A stretch of 64,000 nt of DNA from Bacteroidales bacterium (GCA_017427885.1 JAFRRW010000011.1:434001-498000), one strand, 5' to 3'; counted from the stretch's first letter, positions 9,342 to 18,039 are shown. A program made the numbers and translations. Notes: generated from the sequence alone by a model not told the origin.

Positions 9342-9965
9342 ATGACCAGAAACAAAAAAAATCTTATTGTCCCAAGCATTGATGCGATGTGTGAAGAGTT
9401 GGGATTTAAAAAAAAGAAATATGATAGATATGACAGGCCGTTTAATGAGGATTTTACGGATAGATTAAAATTCAGTTACAATTATTTTGGATCAAAAGAT
9501 TATGTTTATGTAGGCTTGGATTATTGTGTTAATAATTTAAGATTGATGGAATTATACAAGAGACTTTGGGAATTTGAGGGGGATCTCATTCCATCAATGA
9601 TAAGCAATATCAGTTGGAGAGGATCTAATCCAAGAGAGTATTTCTGGGGTGTATCAAAAGATGCAGATGTTAATTCTGTAATTACAGGCATAAGACATAA
9701 CATTATTTCTCAAGGATACAAATTCTTTGATGAATTTCATGATTGGAACTATCTATGCGAGAAAATAATTCAAGGCTTAGTACCATGTAATGACAGGCTA
9801 GGATATGGTGCTTGTGCTCTATACTTAAGGGATGGGAAAATTAAGGCAATTGAGTATTATGAAGAGGGAATAAAAAGGGCTAGAGAAAAATTTGAGAAAC
9901 TGGGCAGAAAACTCCGAGAAGAAGAATATCAACCCTTCCGTGACAATTTAAAAAAACTACCTTAA
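9342..9965 (+). CDS. Hypothetical protein, probable orphan immunity protein
   Basis: 207 residues, no signal peptide, no membrane segment; charged, with many Tyr, Phe and Trp residues and a Lys/Arg-rich helical C-terminus (REKFEKLGRKLREEEYQPF). I do not recognise a named family. Codon use is strongly AT-rich compared with mutS and GH97. It sits between a possible toxin tail and an Rhs core fragment, the classic place for an immunity gene left behind when Rhs tips are exchanged. A cytoplasmic location would fit immunity to a toxin acting in the cytosol. Function is inferred from context only. Confidence 0.6.
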   Translation: MTRNKKNLIVPSIDAMCEELGFKKKKYDRYDRPFNEDFTDRLKFSYNYFGSKDYVYVGLDYCVNNLRLMELYKRLWEFEGDLIPSMISNISWRGSNPREYFWGVSKDADVNSVITGIRHNIISQGYKFFDEFHDWNYLCEKIIQGLVPCNDRLGYGACALYLRDGKIKAIEYYEEGIKRAREKFEKLGRKLREEEYQPFRDNLKKLP

Positions 9966-9975
9966 GAGGAACACG

Positions 9976-11559
9976 TTGGAATCTAGATTTACACGGCTGT
10001 CCTCTTCCGCGAGGACCCTGCCGACGGTACTATACAACCCTATGGGCAGGCCGTCGAGGGTGACCACTAGCGACGGCTACAGGGTGGACTTCGTCTATGA
10101 CGCGGACGGCCGGAGGAAGAAGATGACCGTCACCGACGACAGTTCGACGACCCCGTCGGTAGTGCTGACAAGGATATACCTCGGGAGCCGTTTCGAGAGG
10201 GACAAGGACGGCAGCGGGACAGTCACGTCGGAGAGGCTGTGGCTGGGCGGAGACGCCTACTCGGCCCCGGTGGTGCTGAAGCGCTCGGGGAGCAGCGGGA
10301 ACTGGACCGCCTACAACGTCGGACGAGACCTACTAGGGAGCGTCACCTCTGTGCAGACGTCATCCGGGACGGTGGTCGAGCAGCGCTCCTACGACCCCTG
10401 GGGCAGGGCGAGGGACCCGCAGACCTTGGTGCCATACTCCTCAGGGTCTGAACCGACCTATATGCTTGGGAGGGGGTTCACCGGTCACGAGTGGATTCCC
10501 TACGCCCGCGTCTGGAACGCCAACGCGAGGCTCTACGACCCGATACTGGGCCGGTTCCTCAGCCCCGACCCCTATGTCCAGGAGCCGGGATTCACGCAGA
10601 ACTACAACCGGTTCGCCTATGTCCTCAACTCTCCGCTGAAGTACACGGATCCGAGTGGAGAGTTGTTTGGAGTAGACGATGTTCTCTTGGCTACTATTGT
10701 AGGTGCAGTTATAGGTGCTTATTCTGGTGGTGTCATTGCTAATGAAGGACAATACAGCCCATTAAAATGGAATTGGAAGTCAACAGACACTTACACATAT
10801 ATGTTTGGAGGGGCCTTGGTCGGAGGTGTTAGCGGTTATCTTGGAAGCGCGATAGCTGCATCAGGTATACCTTTGGCGAATACTTCATCTATCATGGCTG
10901 CCTCTCTCACATATTCTATAGGGACATATTTGTATACCGGAGGTAGAACACCCATATCAGTTAGTTTTGGGGTTGCTTCTTATGATTTTACTAACGATAA
11001 ATGGGGTTTTTTAGGAAGAAAAGGGAATGGAAAACTTGATGATATTGGTTATGTTTCAGGACTGTTGGGAAATATAAGTGATGTACTATTGGGGCCCATT
11101 CCCCAAAAAGTTGACCTTGTTACTGAACATTCAGATTATGTTGGACATTCTGCCATAGTACAAGGAGATAAAATGTCTAATAATCTTGAAGAGTTAAAAT
11201 CTCTTATCTCCGTTGGTCCAGATAGATCAAATTACCCTATGGGTAATTGGCATTGGATGAAAGGAACTAATCAGTGGAATAGTCACAACGCCATTGGAGA
11301 AATAATATGGCGACATTCTATAGATGTAAACTATAATACTATTCTAAAGTACTCGAATTTTCTTAACAAGTTAGAGCTATCAGAGAAACTAATATATAGT
11401 GTTGAATTAAGTAGCTGTGTTACACATACTTCTATTGCCTTAAATCTTTCAGGTGTATTCAATATTGGAATTCATCTTTATATTTTAAGCTCGCAAATGT
11501 ACTTATGGAGTCACGGGATAAGGCCGTGGTCATATTCTTATTATTTAACTAACAAATAA
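9976..11559 (+). CDS. N-terminally truncated Rhs protein: repeat-associated core plus variable toxin-like tip
   Basis: Residues about 10-230 are the end of an Rhs shell: YD-type repeat (FVYDADGRRKKMTV), NVGRDLLGSVTSVQ, SYDPWGRARDPQ, and the conserved closing core NARLYDPILGRFLSPDPYVQ and NRFAYVLNSPLKYTDPSGE. The only available start is a TTG and there is no signal or repeat region, so this is an orphan 3' piece rather than a whole Rhs gene. From about residue 235 the sequence changes to an AT-rich variable tip: a Gly-rich hydrophobic linker, then DYVGHSAIVQ (about 393) and a terminal block with SSCVTHTSIAL. The His-then-Cys order resembles permuted papain-fold (NlpC/P60, LRAT) enzymes; this is a suggestion. 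Stop and next gene overlap as TAATG. Confidence 0.8.
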   Translation: MESRFTRLSSSARTLPTVLYNPMGRPSRVTTSDGYRVDFVYDADGRRKKMTVTDDSSTTPSVVLTRIYLGSRFERDKDGSGTVTSERLWLGGDAYSAPVVLKRSGSSGNWTAYNVGRDLLGSVTSVQTSSGTVVEQRSYDPWGRARDPQTLVPYSSGSEPTYMLGRGFTGHEWIPYARVWNANARLYDPILGRFLSPDPYVQEPGFTQNYNRFAYVLNSPLKYTDPSGELFGVDDVLLATIVGAVIGAYSGGVIANEGQYSPLKWNWKSTDTYTYMFGGALVGGVSGYLGSAIAASGIPLANTSSIMAASLTYSIGTYLYTGGRTPISVSFGVASYDFTNDKWGFLGRKGNGKLDDIGYVSGLLGNISDVLLGPIPQKVDLVTEHSDYVGHSAIVQGDKMSNNLEELKSLISVGPDRSNYPMGNWHWMKGTNQWNSHNAIGEIIWRHSIDVNYNTILKYSNFLNKLELSEKLIYSVELSSCVTHTSIALNLSGVFNIGIHLYILSSQMYLWSHGIRPWSYSYYLTNK

Positions 11560-12029
11560 TGACGATGAAGTCTGGTATATTATCATTGGTTTTTGTCTGT
11601 CTCGTATTATTGACGCCTGTAAAAGACTTCCATTCGAATTATGGTGTCAAATGTGTCCCCCAAAAGATAAGGGATTCTCTCAATATGGTAGATAATAACG
11701 ATTCTCCTTTTCTAAATAATGTTGAAGCAGATTATATAAGTTATATTTTTAACCTTGATACCTTAAATAATTGTTTAAAACAAAAAAAAGTTTTGTTTCT
11801 CACAGGTGCTGTTGGGACAAATCTCGTAACAAAAGAAAAATATTTCTTGTTAGAAAAAAAGCGATTATCTTATGACATGCCGCCAACGCCGGCTATTTTG
11901 TACTATTTTAATCCTTTGGAATCCAGGAGAACTAATTGCGATGTAGTGATTGTCTTCGAAACAAAAAATATCCCCTCTCGTCAAAATGTTTATAGAACAC
12001 TTTCACGGAAGGCAAAACACTTGCCTTAA
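11559..12029 (+). CDS. Exported probable immunity protein for the Rhs tip
   Basis: 156 residues beginning with a hydrophobic signal peptide (MTMKSGILSLVFVCLVLL), followed by a soluble domain with no family I recognise. The ATG overlaps the stop of the Rhs tip gene (TAATG), implying coupled translation, the usual toxin-immunity arrangement. An exported immunity protein suggests that the cognate tip acts in the periplasm or at the cell envelope. AT-rich like the rest of the island. Confidence 0.62.
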   Translation: MTMKSGILSLVFVCLVLLTPVKDFHSNYGVKCVPQKIRDSLNMVDNNDSPFLNNVEADYISYIFNLDTLNNCLKQKKVLFLTGAVGTNLVTKEKYFLLEKKRLSYDMPPTPAILYYFNPLESRRTNCDVVIVFETKNIPSRQNVYRTLSRKAKHLP

Positions 12030-12042
12030 ATAAACACTCTAA

Positions 12043-12147
12043 GCAGGTTCTTTTTGGATTGGGTCACAAGGAGGAGGAATCCAGTATTACTTTGAACAGC
12101 CGCTTCAAAACTATATTAACAATGGATACCTTCAACCAAAGTATTAG
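12043..12147 (+). pseudogene. Detached toxin C-terminus resembling the end of a TNT (NAD glycohydrolase) domain
   Basis: In the frame with stop TAG at 12145-12147 the 34 codons from 12043 encode a peptide that includes WIGSQGGGIQYYF and ends NYINNGYLQPKY. A Gln-Gly-Gly-Gly/Thr-Gln-Tyr motif followed by a short helix and the end of the protein is typical of the TNT/DUF4237 domain, where the Gln is catalytic. A TAA at 12040-12042 blocks the frame upstream and there is no start codon, so only a tail remains. It ends 5 bp before the small gene at 12153, which would be its immunity gene. Confidence 0.5.
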
Positions 12148-12152
12148 TTACT

Positions 12153-12437
12153 ATGAATTATAAGGAATTAAAGAAAGAAATCAGAAAAAGGATGCGGAAA
12201 GATTATAAATGGAGAGGTTCGCTAACTGAATATCCAACAATCCTCCTTTTTACTTATGGCCGAAAGTTTGGTACATTAAAACATTTCGACTATGACGGAT
12301 GGAATATTGAAGAGCAACCTGATGGTTCATGGAAGACGTATTATACAGAACGGAATAAAGAGTCGTTTGTTTCCTTCTATTCTTCAGAAGAAGAAGCCTG
12401 TGACTCTTTTTTGCGAGAAGTTGAAAAGTATGTTTGA
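12153..12437 (+). CDS. Small cytoplasmic protein, probable immunity protein for the TNT-like tail
   Basis: 94 residues, charged, no signal peptide; N-terminus rich in Lys/Arg (MNYKELKKEIRKRMRKDYKW), middle with aromatic strands (GWNIEEQPDGSWKTYY) and an acidic helix at the end. No family recognised with certainty. It directly follows the remnant of a toxin C-terminus, so an orphan immunity role is the best reading. A cytosolic protein fits a NAD-degrading toxin that acts in the cytosol. Confidence 0.6.
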   Translation: MNYKELKKEIRKRMRKDYKWRGSLTEYPTILLFTYGRKFGTLKHFDYDGWNIEEQPDGSWKTYYTERNKESFVSFYSSEEEACDSFLREVEKYV

Positions 12438-12462
12438 TATGATAAGTTAGGTTTTATTGTGT

Positions 12463-13068
12463 ATGCGACTACTATTTTTTAATTTGTTTTTATCATTTGC
12501 ATTGGTTTCTCCTAAACTTCCTCCTTTGCAGTATTTATGTTATTACAATTTCTCGAAAGATGAGACGTTTACAAATTATTTCAAAGAATTTGAATTTAAT
12601 ACTCGTATTGATTCAATACATTTGGACAATTGTTCTGATACTCTAAACAACCAAAGTCTTCCTATAAAGGGATCCCTTAAGAACACCTTGATTAGATGGA
12701 TTAGTAAAATATCTTCCCTCTCTGGAACAGCAGAACTATATTATATTGGAAGTGTAAATAAAACTGAAAACCAAAGGTTTCATTTCGTCTATACGTTTGA
12801 GAATGAAAACAATCAATATGTCCATGTCCTTGTTGAGTACAATAAACAAATACGATCCATCATTGAAATAGAGCACTCAATTATTTTCACATATTCAGAA
12901 AAATGGACTGCTCGTCTGATTCAAATGTCTCGAAAAAGAATTGTAGTAAACTATAGAAATGAAGTATTTGATATGATGACAGATGAGGAATTTCCTAAAG
13001 ATGAAGAATGGAAACAGGTCATAAAAATCAACAAAGGAGTTGCTACTCTCAAGAAAAAAAAGTTGTAG
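12463..13068 (+). CDS. Exported hypothetical protein in the toxin-immunity island
   Basis: 201 residues from the ATG at 12463 (a TTG at 12457 would add two residues). It has a signal peptide (MRLLFFNLFLSFALVSPKLP) and a soluble AT-rich domain with Tyr/Phe-rich strands and a Lys-rich end (GVATLKKKKL). Family not recognised. It is the last gene of the AT-rich island, 25 bp after the small immunity-like gene. A second exported immunity protein is possible but there is no adjacent toxin piece to prove it. Confidence 0.55.
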   Translation: MRLLFFNLFLSFALVSPKLPPLQYLCYYNFSKDETFTNYFKEFEFNTRIDSIHLDNCSDTLNNQSLPIKGSLKNTLIRWISKISSLSGTAELYYIGSVNKTENQRFHFVYTFENENNQYVHVLVEYNKQIRSIIEIEHSIIFTYSEKWTARLIQMSRKRIVVNYRNEVFDMMTDEEFPKDEEWKQVIKINKGVATLKKKKL

Positions 13069-13133
13069 TAGCAAAAGTGAAAAGGATTCTCTTCGGCAAA
13101 TTGTTTTGATATTTGCGAATTAAAGAGGACGAA

Positions 13134-14444
13134 CTACAGCAGATTGGTTATCGCGATGATGACGATGCCTATCGGAGCGACCCAACGAACCAGGAACCAG
13201 ACGACAGGAAAGACGGCGCCGGCACCCTTGCCGGTGCCGTTATTCGTAAACTCGTTACGAACAACGCTTTTCTTCATCTTCCAACCGACTACGATGGCGA
13301 CGACGAAGGCGCCTATCATCATGAAAACGTTGGAAGATATGAAGTCGCAGAACGAGAATATCCTGGTGGAGACGGCGCACAGGGCACCGACAATCCAACT
13401 GGCGCAAAACAGCAGTGTCGTGGCCTTTTTCCTGGACATCCCCTTCTGGTCCACAAGATATGCCGCCTGGACCTCCATCATTGAAATCGACGAGGTTATG
13501 GCGGCGATAAGGATGGAAAGGAAGAAGATTATGGGAACCACACGACCCATCTTTGAGAATATGACCGGCAGGGTTTCATAGACGAGGGAGGGACCGGCCG
13601 ACGGCTCGAGGCCGGCGGCGAACACGGCAGGCATTATGGCAAAACTGGCCATTATCGCAAAGAAGGTGTCGAAAACCGCCGTCCACACCCCAGTATCGAC
13701 CACGTTCTCCTCCTTCCTCATATAGGATGAATATGTAAGGACGCAGCCCACACCGAGGGAAAGGGAGAAGAATCCCTGGCCGAGGGCAGCGGCGATGGCG
13801 GGCCCGTCAATCTTCGAAAAATCGGGTTTCAGCAAATATTCAATGCCCTTTCCAGCCCCCGGAAGGGTGCAGGACCTGATGACTATCACGACTATCATCA
13901 GGAACAGCAGCGGCATCATCACCTTGGTGAAAAGACCTATTCCCTTTTCAATCCCGCGGCCCACGATATAGGCCGTAATCCCGAGGAAAACGGTAAGGGT
14001 GACAAGCGGTTCCCAAACCGAAGACGTCATGCTCGTGAAAATGCCGGATGCCTCTTCGAGGCTCTCCCCGGCGAATCCCGTGGTCAGGGAGCGGACCAGG
14101 AAATCCACGCTCCAGCCTCCCACCACGCTGTAATACGAAACTATGATGAAACTGCCGAGAAGGGCGATGTAACCCTCGTTCTTCCATTTGGTTCCCGGAG
14201 TTACGCTTTCTATCGCCCCGAACGTATCCTTCCCGGTGGATTTGCCAAGGATGGACTCGCTGAAGAAAATGGGAAGGGCGATGAAAAGGGAGCAGAGGAC
14301 ATAGACTATGATGAAAGCGGCACCTCCGTGTTCCCCCACCATATACGGGAATCTCCAGATGTTGCCAAGGCCGATGGCCGAACCGGCCAGAGCCATTACA
14401 ACCGTAAACCTGCTACCGAAATTTTCCCTTGCCTTGCCTGACAT
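13134..14444 (-). CDS. Sodium-dependent transporter of the NSS/SNF family
   Basis: 436 residues with about 11 membrane segments. The N-terminus has the family hallmark FGSRFTVVMALAGSAIGLGN followed by IWRFPYMVGEHGG, which forms the substrate and sodium site in TM1. Bacterial relatives (LeuT, MhsT, TnaT) import amino acids with sodium. The length and 11-helix form match the bacterial MhsT-like branch. It is downstream of folA by 42 bp in the same direction and convergent with the toxin island. Confidence 0.93.
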   Translation of the reverse strand: MSGKARENFGSRFTVVMALAGSAIGLGNIWRFPYMVGEHGGAAFIIVYVLCSLFIALPIFFSESILGKSTGKDTFGAIESVTPGTKWKNEGYIALLGSFIIVSYYSVVGGWSVDFLVRSLTTGFAGESLEEASGIFTSMTSSVWEPLVTLTVFLGITAYIVGRGIEKGIGLFTKVMMPLLFLMIVVIVIRSCTLPGAGKGIEYLLKPDFSKIDGPAIAAALGQGFFSLSLGVGCVLTYSSYMRKEENVVDTGVWTAVFDTFFAIMASFAIMPAVFAAGLEPSAGPSLVYETLPVIFSKMGRVVPIIFFLSILIAAITSSISMMEVQAAYLVDQKGMSRKKATTLLFCASWIVGALCAVSTRIFSFCDFISSNVFMMIGAFVVAIVVGWKMKKSVVRNEFTNNGTGKGAGAVFPVVWFLVRWVAPIGIVIIAITNLL

Positions 14445-14486
14445 TCCGTAAACTGCAACTGCTTTATACGCTAACCAATTGCAAGT

Positions 14487-14978
14487 TTACTTAATTTTCC
14501 TGTAAATTACAAATTCAAACTTGAATCCGGTTTCAGGGTCTTCGTGCATTCGGGAACGGGAAGTCGCCTTCCAGATTTTGGGGTCGATGTCGGGAAAAAA
14601 GGCGTCCGCGTCCTCGATGACGGTGTGTACGTGGGTGATATACAGGGTGTCCATCATAGGCAGGGCAGCCCTGTAGACCGAGGCTCCTCCCATTATGAAA
14701 CATTTCCTTGCAGGACGCACGGCCGCGAAGGCCTCGTCGAAGGAATTCACGCAGATTACCTCCGGAATCGGGTCTCCTCCCAGGTTCAGGACGATGTTCT
14801 TACGATTTGGAAGCGGCCTCTTCGGCAGGGAGAAATATGTGGTGCGTCCCATAATCACCGGATGGCCCTTGGTCTTCCTCTTGAAATACTTGAGGTCTTC
14901 GGAGATGTGCCAGGGAAGGTCTCCCTTCACCCCTATCGCATTGTTGTCGGCAATCGCAACTATCAGAGCTTTTTCCAT
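14487..14978 (-). CDS. folA: Dihydrofolate reductase
   Basis: 163 residues, a standard chromosomal DHFR that reduces dihydrofolate to tetrahydrofolate with NADPH. Visible motifs: IVAIADNNAIGVKGDLPWHI at the N-terminus (substrate and Met20 loop), VIMGRTTYFSLP (cofactor binding) and CFIMGGASVYRAAL. The gene begins 10 bp after thyA ends, the usual pair: thymidylate synthase makes dihydrofolate that this enzyme recycles. Confidence 0.97.
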   Translation of the reverse strand: MEKALIVAIADNNAIGVKGDLPWHISEDLKYFKRKTKGHPVIMGRTTYFSLPKRPLPNRKNIVLNLGGDPIPEVICVNSFDEAFAAVRPARKCFIMGGASVYRAALPMMDTLYITHVHTVIEDADAFFPDIDPKIWKATSRSRMHEDPETGFKFEFVIYRKIK

Positions 14979-14988
14979 AATCAGTTCA

Positions 14989-15783
14989 TTAAACCGCGAC
15001 CGGGGCCTTTATCGCCGGCCAGGGGTCATACCCCTCGAGGGTGAAATCTTCGTATTTGAAAGAGAAAAGGTCCGTCACTTCCGGGTTAATCTTCATTGTC
15101 GGCAGGGGACGGGGAGTACGGGAAAGCTGGAGGTCCACCTGTTCGAAATGGTTGAGGTAGATGTGGGTGTCTCCCGTAGTGTGGATGAATTCTCCGGGCT
15201 CAAGGCCGCAGACCTGGGCCATCATCATTGTCAGAAGGGCGTAGGAAGCGATGTTGAAGGGGACCCCGAGGAAGGTGTCGGCGCTCCTCTGGTAGAGCTG
15301 GCAGGAGAGTTTCCCATCCGCCACATAGAACTGGAACAGGCAGTGGCAGGGAGGCAGGGCCATCCTGCCGATCTCGGCGGGGTTCCAGGCCGAAACGATG
15401 ATCCGGCGGGAATCGGGGTTGTTCCTGATAAGGTCGAGGGCATTGGAAATCTGGTCTATCGAAGTCCCGTCGGGAGCGGGCCAGGACCTCCACTGATGGC
15501 CGTACACGGGTCCCAGGTCGCCGTTTTCATCGGCCCACTCGTCCCAGATGGACACGCCGTTGTCCTTGAGGTATTTGATGTTGGTGTCTCCGGCGAGGAA
15601 CCACAGGAGTTCGTGGATTATGGATTTGAGGTGGACCTTCTTGGTGGTAAGGAGGGGGAAGCCCTCGCTCAGGTCGAACCTCATCTGATGACCGAAGACG
15701 CCCTGGGTGCCGACTCCGGTACGGTCGTGCCGGATGACTCCCTCGATGCGGATCCTTCTCAAAAGGTCAAGATACTGCTTCAT
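14989..15783 (-). CDS. thyA: Thymidylate synthase
   Basis: 264 residues, the same length as the E. coli enzyme. It converts dUMP and methylene-tetrahydrofolate to dTMP and dihydrofolate. The catalytic cysteine is C146 in [11 protein letters not shown]; the phosphate-binding RRII and [18 protein letters not shown] are also intact. It lies downstream of a long hairpin repeat element (15,797-15,906) and is followed by folA. Confidence 0.98.
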   Translation of the reverse strand: MKQYLDLLRRIRIEGVIRHDRTGVGTQGVFGHQMRFDLSEGFPLLTTKKVHLKSIIHELLWFLAGDTNIKYLKDNGVSIWDEWADENGDLGPVYGHQWRSWPAPDGTSIDQISNALDLIRNNPDSRRIIVSAWNPAEIGRMALPPCHCLFQFYVADGKLSCQLYQRSADTFLGVPFNIASYALLTMMMAQVCGLEPGEFIHTTGDTHIYLNHFEQVDLQLSRTPRPLPTMKINPEVTDLFSFKYEDFTLEGYDPWPAIKAPVAV

Positions 15784-15796
15784 TTCTCTTCTTTCT

Positions 15797-15906
15797 CAGT
15801 ATGGTTGGTATGGCTCTCAGATGACGCGCGGCCCCTCCCTAAAGGGCCCCTCCCTCTTATGTTGCCGAGGGTGGCACAGTCACTGAGAGCCATACCAACC
15901 ATACTG
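15797..15906. repeat. Hairpin repeat element, copy A: conserved core inside 24-nt inverted arms
   Basis: Arms 15797-15820 and 15883-15906 are perfectly complementary over 24 nt; the bases outside them (T and T) do not pair. The core 15821-15882 starts ATGACGC and ends AGTCA, and contains CCCCTCCCTAAAGGG, CCCTCTTATGTTGCC and AGGGTGGCAC. Copies B (45,786) and C (59,852) share this core. The right arm ends exactly at the base before the galM stop codon. The element separates galM from thyA on the minus strand. Not a typical terminator: no T-run follows and the loop is conserved. Confidence 0.85.
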
Positions 15907-16956
15907 TCATTTAACTGAAAAAGCTAAAACTATGGCTTCGTTGTAAACCTCTCCGGGACGGAGAACGGTGGAAGGGTAATCGGGCTCGTTGGGAGAGTCG
16001 GGGCAGTGCTGGCACTCGAGGGCCACTCCGTCGTAATCGTTGTATTCAACTCCGCTCTTGCCTCTGGGGCAGCCCTTGAGCCAGTTCCCAGTGTATACCT
16101 GGATGGCGGGCTGGGTGGTCTCTATCTTCAGGACGCGGCCGCTGGCGGGGGAATATAGTTCCGCTGCCGTCTGGAGCTGGCCCTTCTCGTAAGCGTCTAT
16201 CATCCAGCAGTTGTCATATCCCTTGCCGTACTTGAGGGCCGTGAAGTCCTCCAGTATGTCCTGCCCGATCCTCTTCGGCTCGAGGAAATCCATCGGGGTT
16301 CCGGCAACGGGATCCGGCTCTCCGAGAGGGATCAGCGTTTCGTCGGTGGGCAGCCAGGTGCTGGCGTTCAGTTTCATGACGTGGCCCAGGATAGAACCGG
16401 CGCCCTCTCCGTCGAGGTTGAAATAAGCGTGGTTCGTGAGGTTGATCACCGTAGGTGCATCCGTCTCGGCGGTGAGGGTAAGGGCGAGGGTGTTATCATC
16501 ATCCCATTCATAATGGGCGACCACCTTCAGGTTGCCGGGATATCCGGCTTCGCCGGCGGGAGAAAAATACAGGAACTCGACGCATTTGTCATCGCAGCGG
16601 CTGTCCCAGACCTGGTTCTGGAAGCCTTCGGGGCCTCCGTGAAGATGGTTGGGACCGTTGTTTATGGGAAGGGTATATTCCTTCCCGTCGAGGGTGAAGC
16701 GGCCTTTGGCTATGCGGTTGGCAAACCTTCCGGGGCATTTGCCGGCACAGGGGCCGTCAGCGAAATAATCCCCCGCATTGGGATAGCCGAGAACCACATC
16801 CGCAAGTTTTCCATCCCTGTCGGGAACGTCGACCGACACGATTCCGGCGCCCAAGCTTGAGAGCACGACGCTGGCTCCGCTTGCATTCACGATGGTGTAT
16901 TTGAAAATATCCTTTCCGTCAGGGGACTTGCCCCAAAGTTCCTTCTTTATGTCCAT
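15907..16956 (-). CDS. galM: Aldose 1-epimerase (mutarotase)
   Basis: 349 residues. Interconverts alpha and beta anomers of galactose and other aldoses, feeding galactokinase. Motifs: RFANRIAKGRFTLDG, the catalytic-His region NNGPNHLHGGPEGF, a second His in LTNHAYFNLDGEG, and the base Glu in GVALECQHCPDSPNEP. No signal peptide, so cytoplasmic. It is not next to galK (23.5 kb) but on the same strand. The stop codon touches hairpin repeat copy A. Confidence 0.95.
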   Translation of the reverse strand: MDIKKELWGKSPDGKDIFKYTIVNASGASVVLSSLGAGIVSVDVPDRDGKLADVVLGYPNAGDYFADGPCAGKCPGRFANRIAKGRFTLDGKEYTLPINNGPNHLHGGPEGFQNQVWDSRCDDKCVEFLYFSPAGEAGYPGNLKVVAHYEWDDDNTLALTLTAETDAPTVINLTNHAYFNLDGEGAGSILGHVMKLNASTWLPTDETLIPLGEPDPVAGTPMDFLEPKRIGQDILEDFTALKYGKGYDNCWMIDAYEKGQLQTAAELYSPASGRVLKIETTQPAIQVYTGNWLKGCPRGKSGVEYNDYDGVALECQHCPDSPNEPDYPSTVLRPGEVYNEAIVLAFSVK

Positions 16957-16967
16957 ATTTTAATATT

Positions 16968-17960
16968 TTATTGATTATCAGTTGTTTCCAAAACAGACAA
17001 CACCTTCTCCACCGGTGAGTCCTTCAGTACAATCCTCTTGTCCCGGTCGAGGAGATAGAGAGAAGGGAGGGCGCGCACGCCGTAAATGAGATCCTTTCGG
17101 ATTATCCCTTCGGGATCGTATCCGACAATCCACGAAGACGGGTATTCAGAGGCGTGCTCCCGCCAGAAATCGACATCCTCGTCGATATAGATGTCTACCA
17201 CTGCGAGTTTTCCCCCTTTGATAAGGGAATTGAGCACCGGAGAGGAAAGGCCCTCTATCATCCTGGCGCATTCCGGGCAGCCGGGATTCGAGAATATCAG
17301 AAGAGTCCTGTCCGCCTTGGTGCCGTGAAGGGTGCGCGTCCGGCCGTTTTTCTCCCTGAAAGAGAAGTCCGCGGCCACCGTGCCAGTCCTGTTCAGGGAG
17401 CAGAAATGGGCCTCCCATTTCAGTGACGGCTTCAGGGAATCCGGTACGGAGGGACTTACGGCCGCCTTCTCAACGAAAGGAAGGTAGATGTCCTCGTTGC
17501 GGGCCGGGGAATTGGGGTCGTAGAAATATTTCCTCGAAAGGCTGCAGATTTCCTTGAAAACATTGGTTTCCGGACGGACGGCATCGAAGGCCTGCACCGA
17601 TTCGAAAAGGTGGGAGGAGGCCCTGGCGGCCTTCGGGAGGGGCAGCAGGTTCTCTATCATCGAAACCCAGATTCCGAATTGCTCCTCGACATCGTCCTTG
17701 CGGACTCCGTTGACATAGGTCGTATCGCAGACCCACACTCCGGTCGTGTCGAGGAGCCTGTCCCAATAATGACCCGCCATCCACTCGATTTTCTCGTCCT
17801 GCGAAACTATCATTGTGGGGACGTCGGCCGGCATCGGGAAGGCCCGGACCGAAGGTGCAGGTCCCCTGGCGGCCTTCCTGCCTCCGCATCCGGCCAAAAT
17901 AAATATGACCCCCAGACAAAAGGCTATGTGTTCAAATGATATTTTAAGGAATGGCCGCAT
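16968..17960 (-). CDS. Lipoprotein with DUF5106-like N-terminal part and thioredoxin-like domain
   Basis: 330 residues. A lipobox (IFILAGCGG, Cys about 25) predicts an acylated periplasmic protein. The first half is helical and resembles the DUF5106 region often fused to thioredoxin folds in Bacteroidales. The second half is a thioredoxin-like fold with the redox motif GCPEC in LLIFSNPGCPECARM, and the cis-Pro loop in GVRALPSLYLLD. Likely a thiol-disulfide oxidoreductase of the TlpA/ResA kind, partner unknown. It lies 11 bp upstream of galM on the same strand. Confidence 0.85.
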   Translation of the reverse strand: MRPFLKISFEHIAFCLGVIFILAGCGGRKAARGPAPSVRAFPMPADVPTMIVSQDEKIEWMAGHYWDRLLDTTGVWVCDTTYVNGVRKDDVEEQFGIWVSMIENLLPLPKAARASSHLFESVQAFDAVRPETNVFKEICSLSRKYFYDPNSPARNEDIYLPFVEKAAVSPSVPDSLKPSLKWEAHFCSLNRTGTVAADFSFREKNGRTRTLHGTKADRTLLIFSNPGCPECARMIEGLSSPVLNSLIKGGKLAVVDIYIDEDVDFWREHASEYPSSWIVGYDPEGIIRKDLIYGVRALPSLYLLDRDKRIVLKDSPVEKVLSVLETTDNQ

Positions 17961-18010
17961 ATATTCGAGACTACTGCCGCATGGCAGTTACAAAAGTAAG
18001 AAATTATAGT

Positions 18011-18018
18011 TAATTTCG
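18011..18018 (+). promoter_or_regulatory. Candidate -7 box for the gene at 18040
   Basis: TAATTTCG differs from TAnnTTTG at one position and lies 21 bp before the ATG. Motif match only. Confidence 0.35.
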
Positions 18019-18039
18019 CACCATATTCAAACGCCCGAA

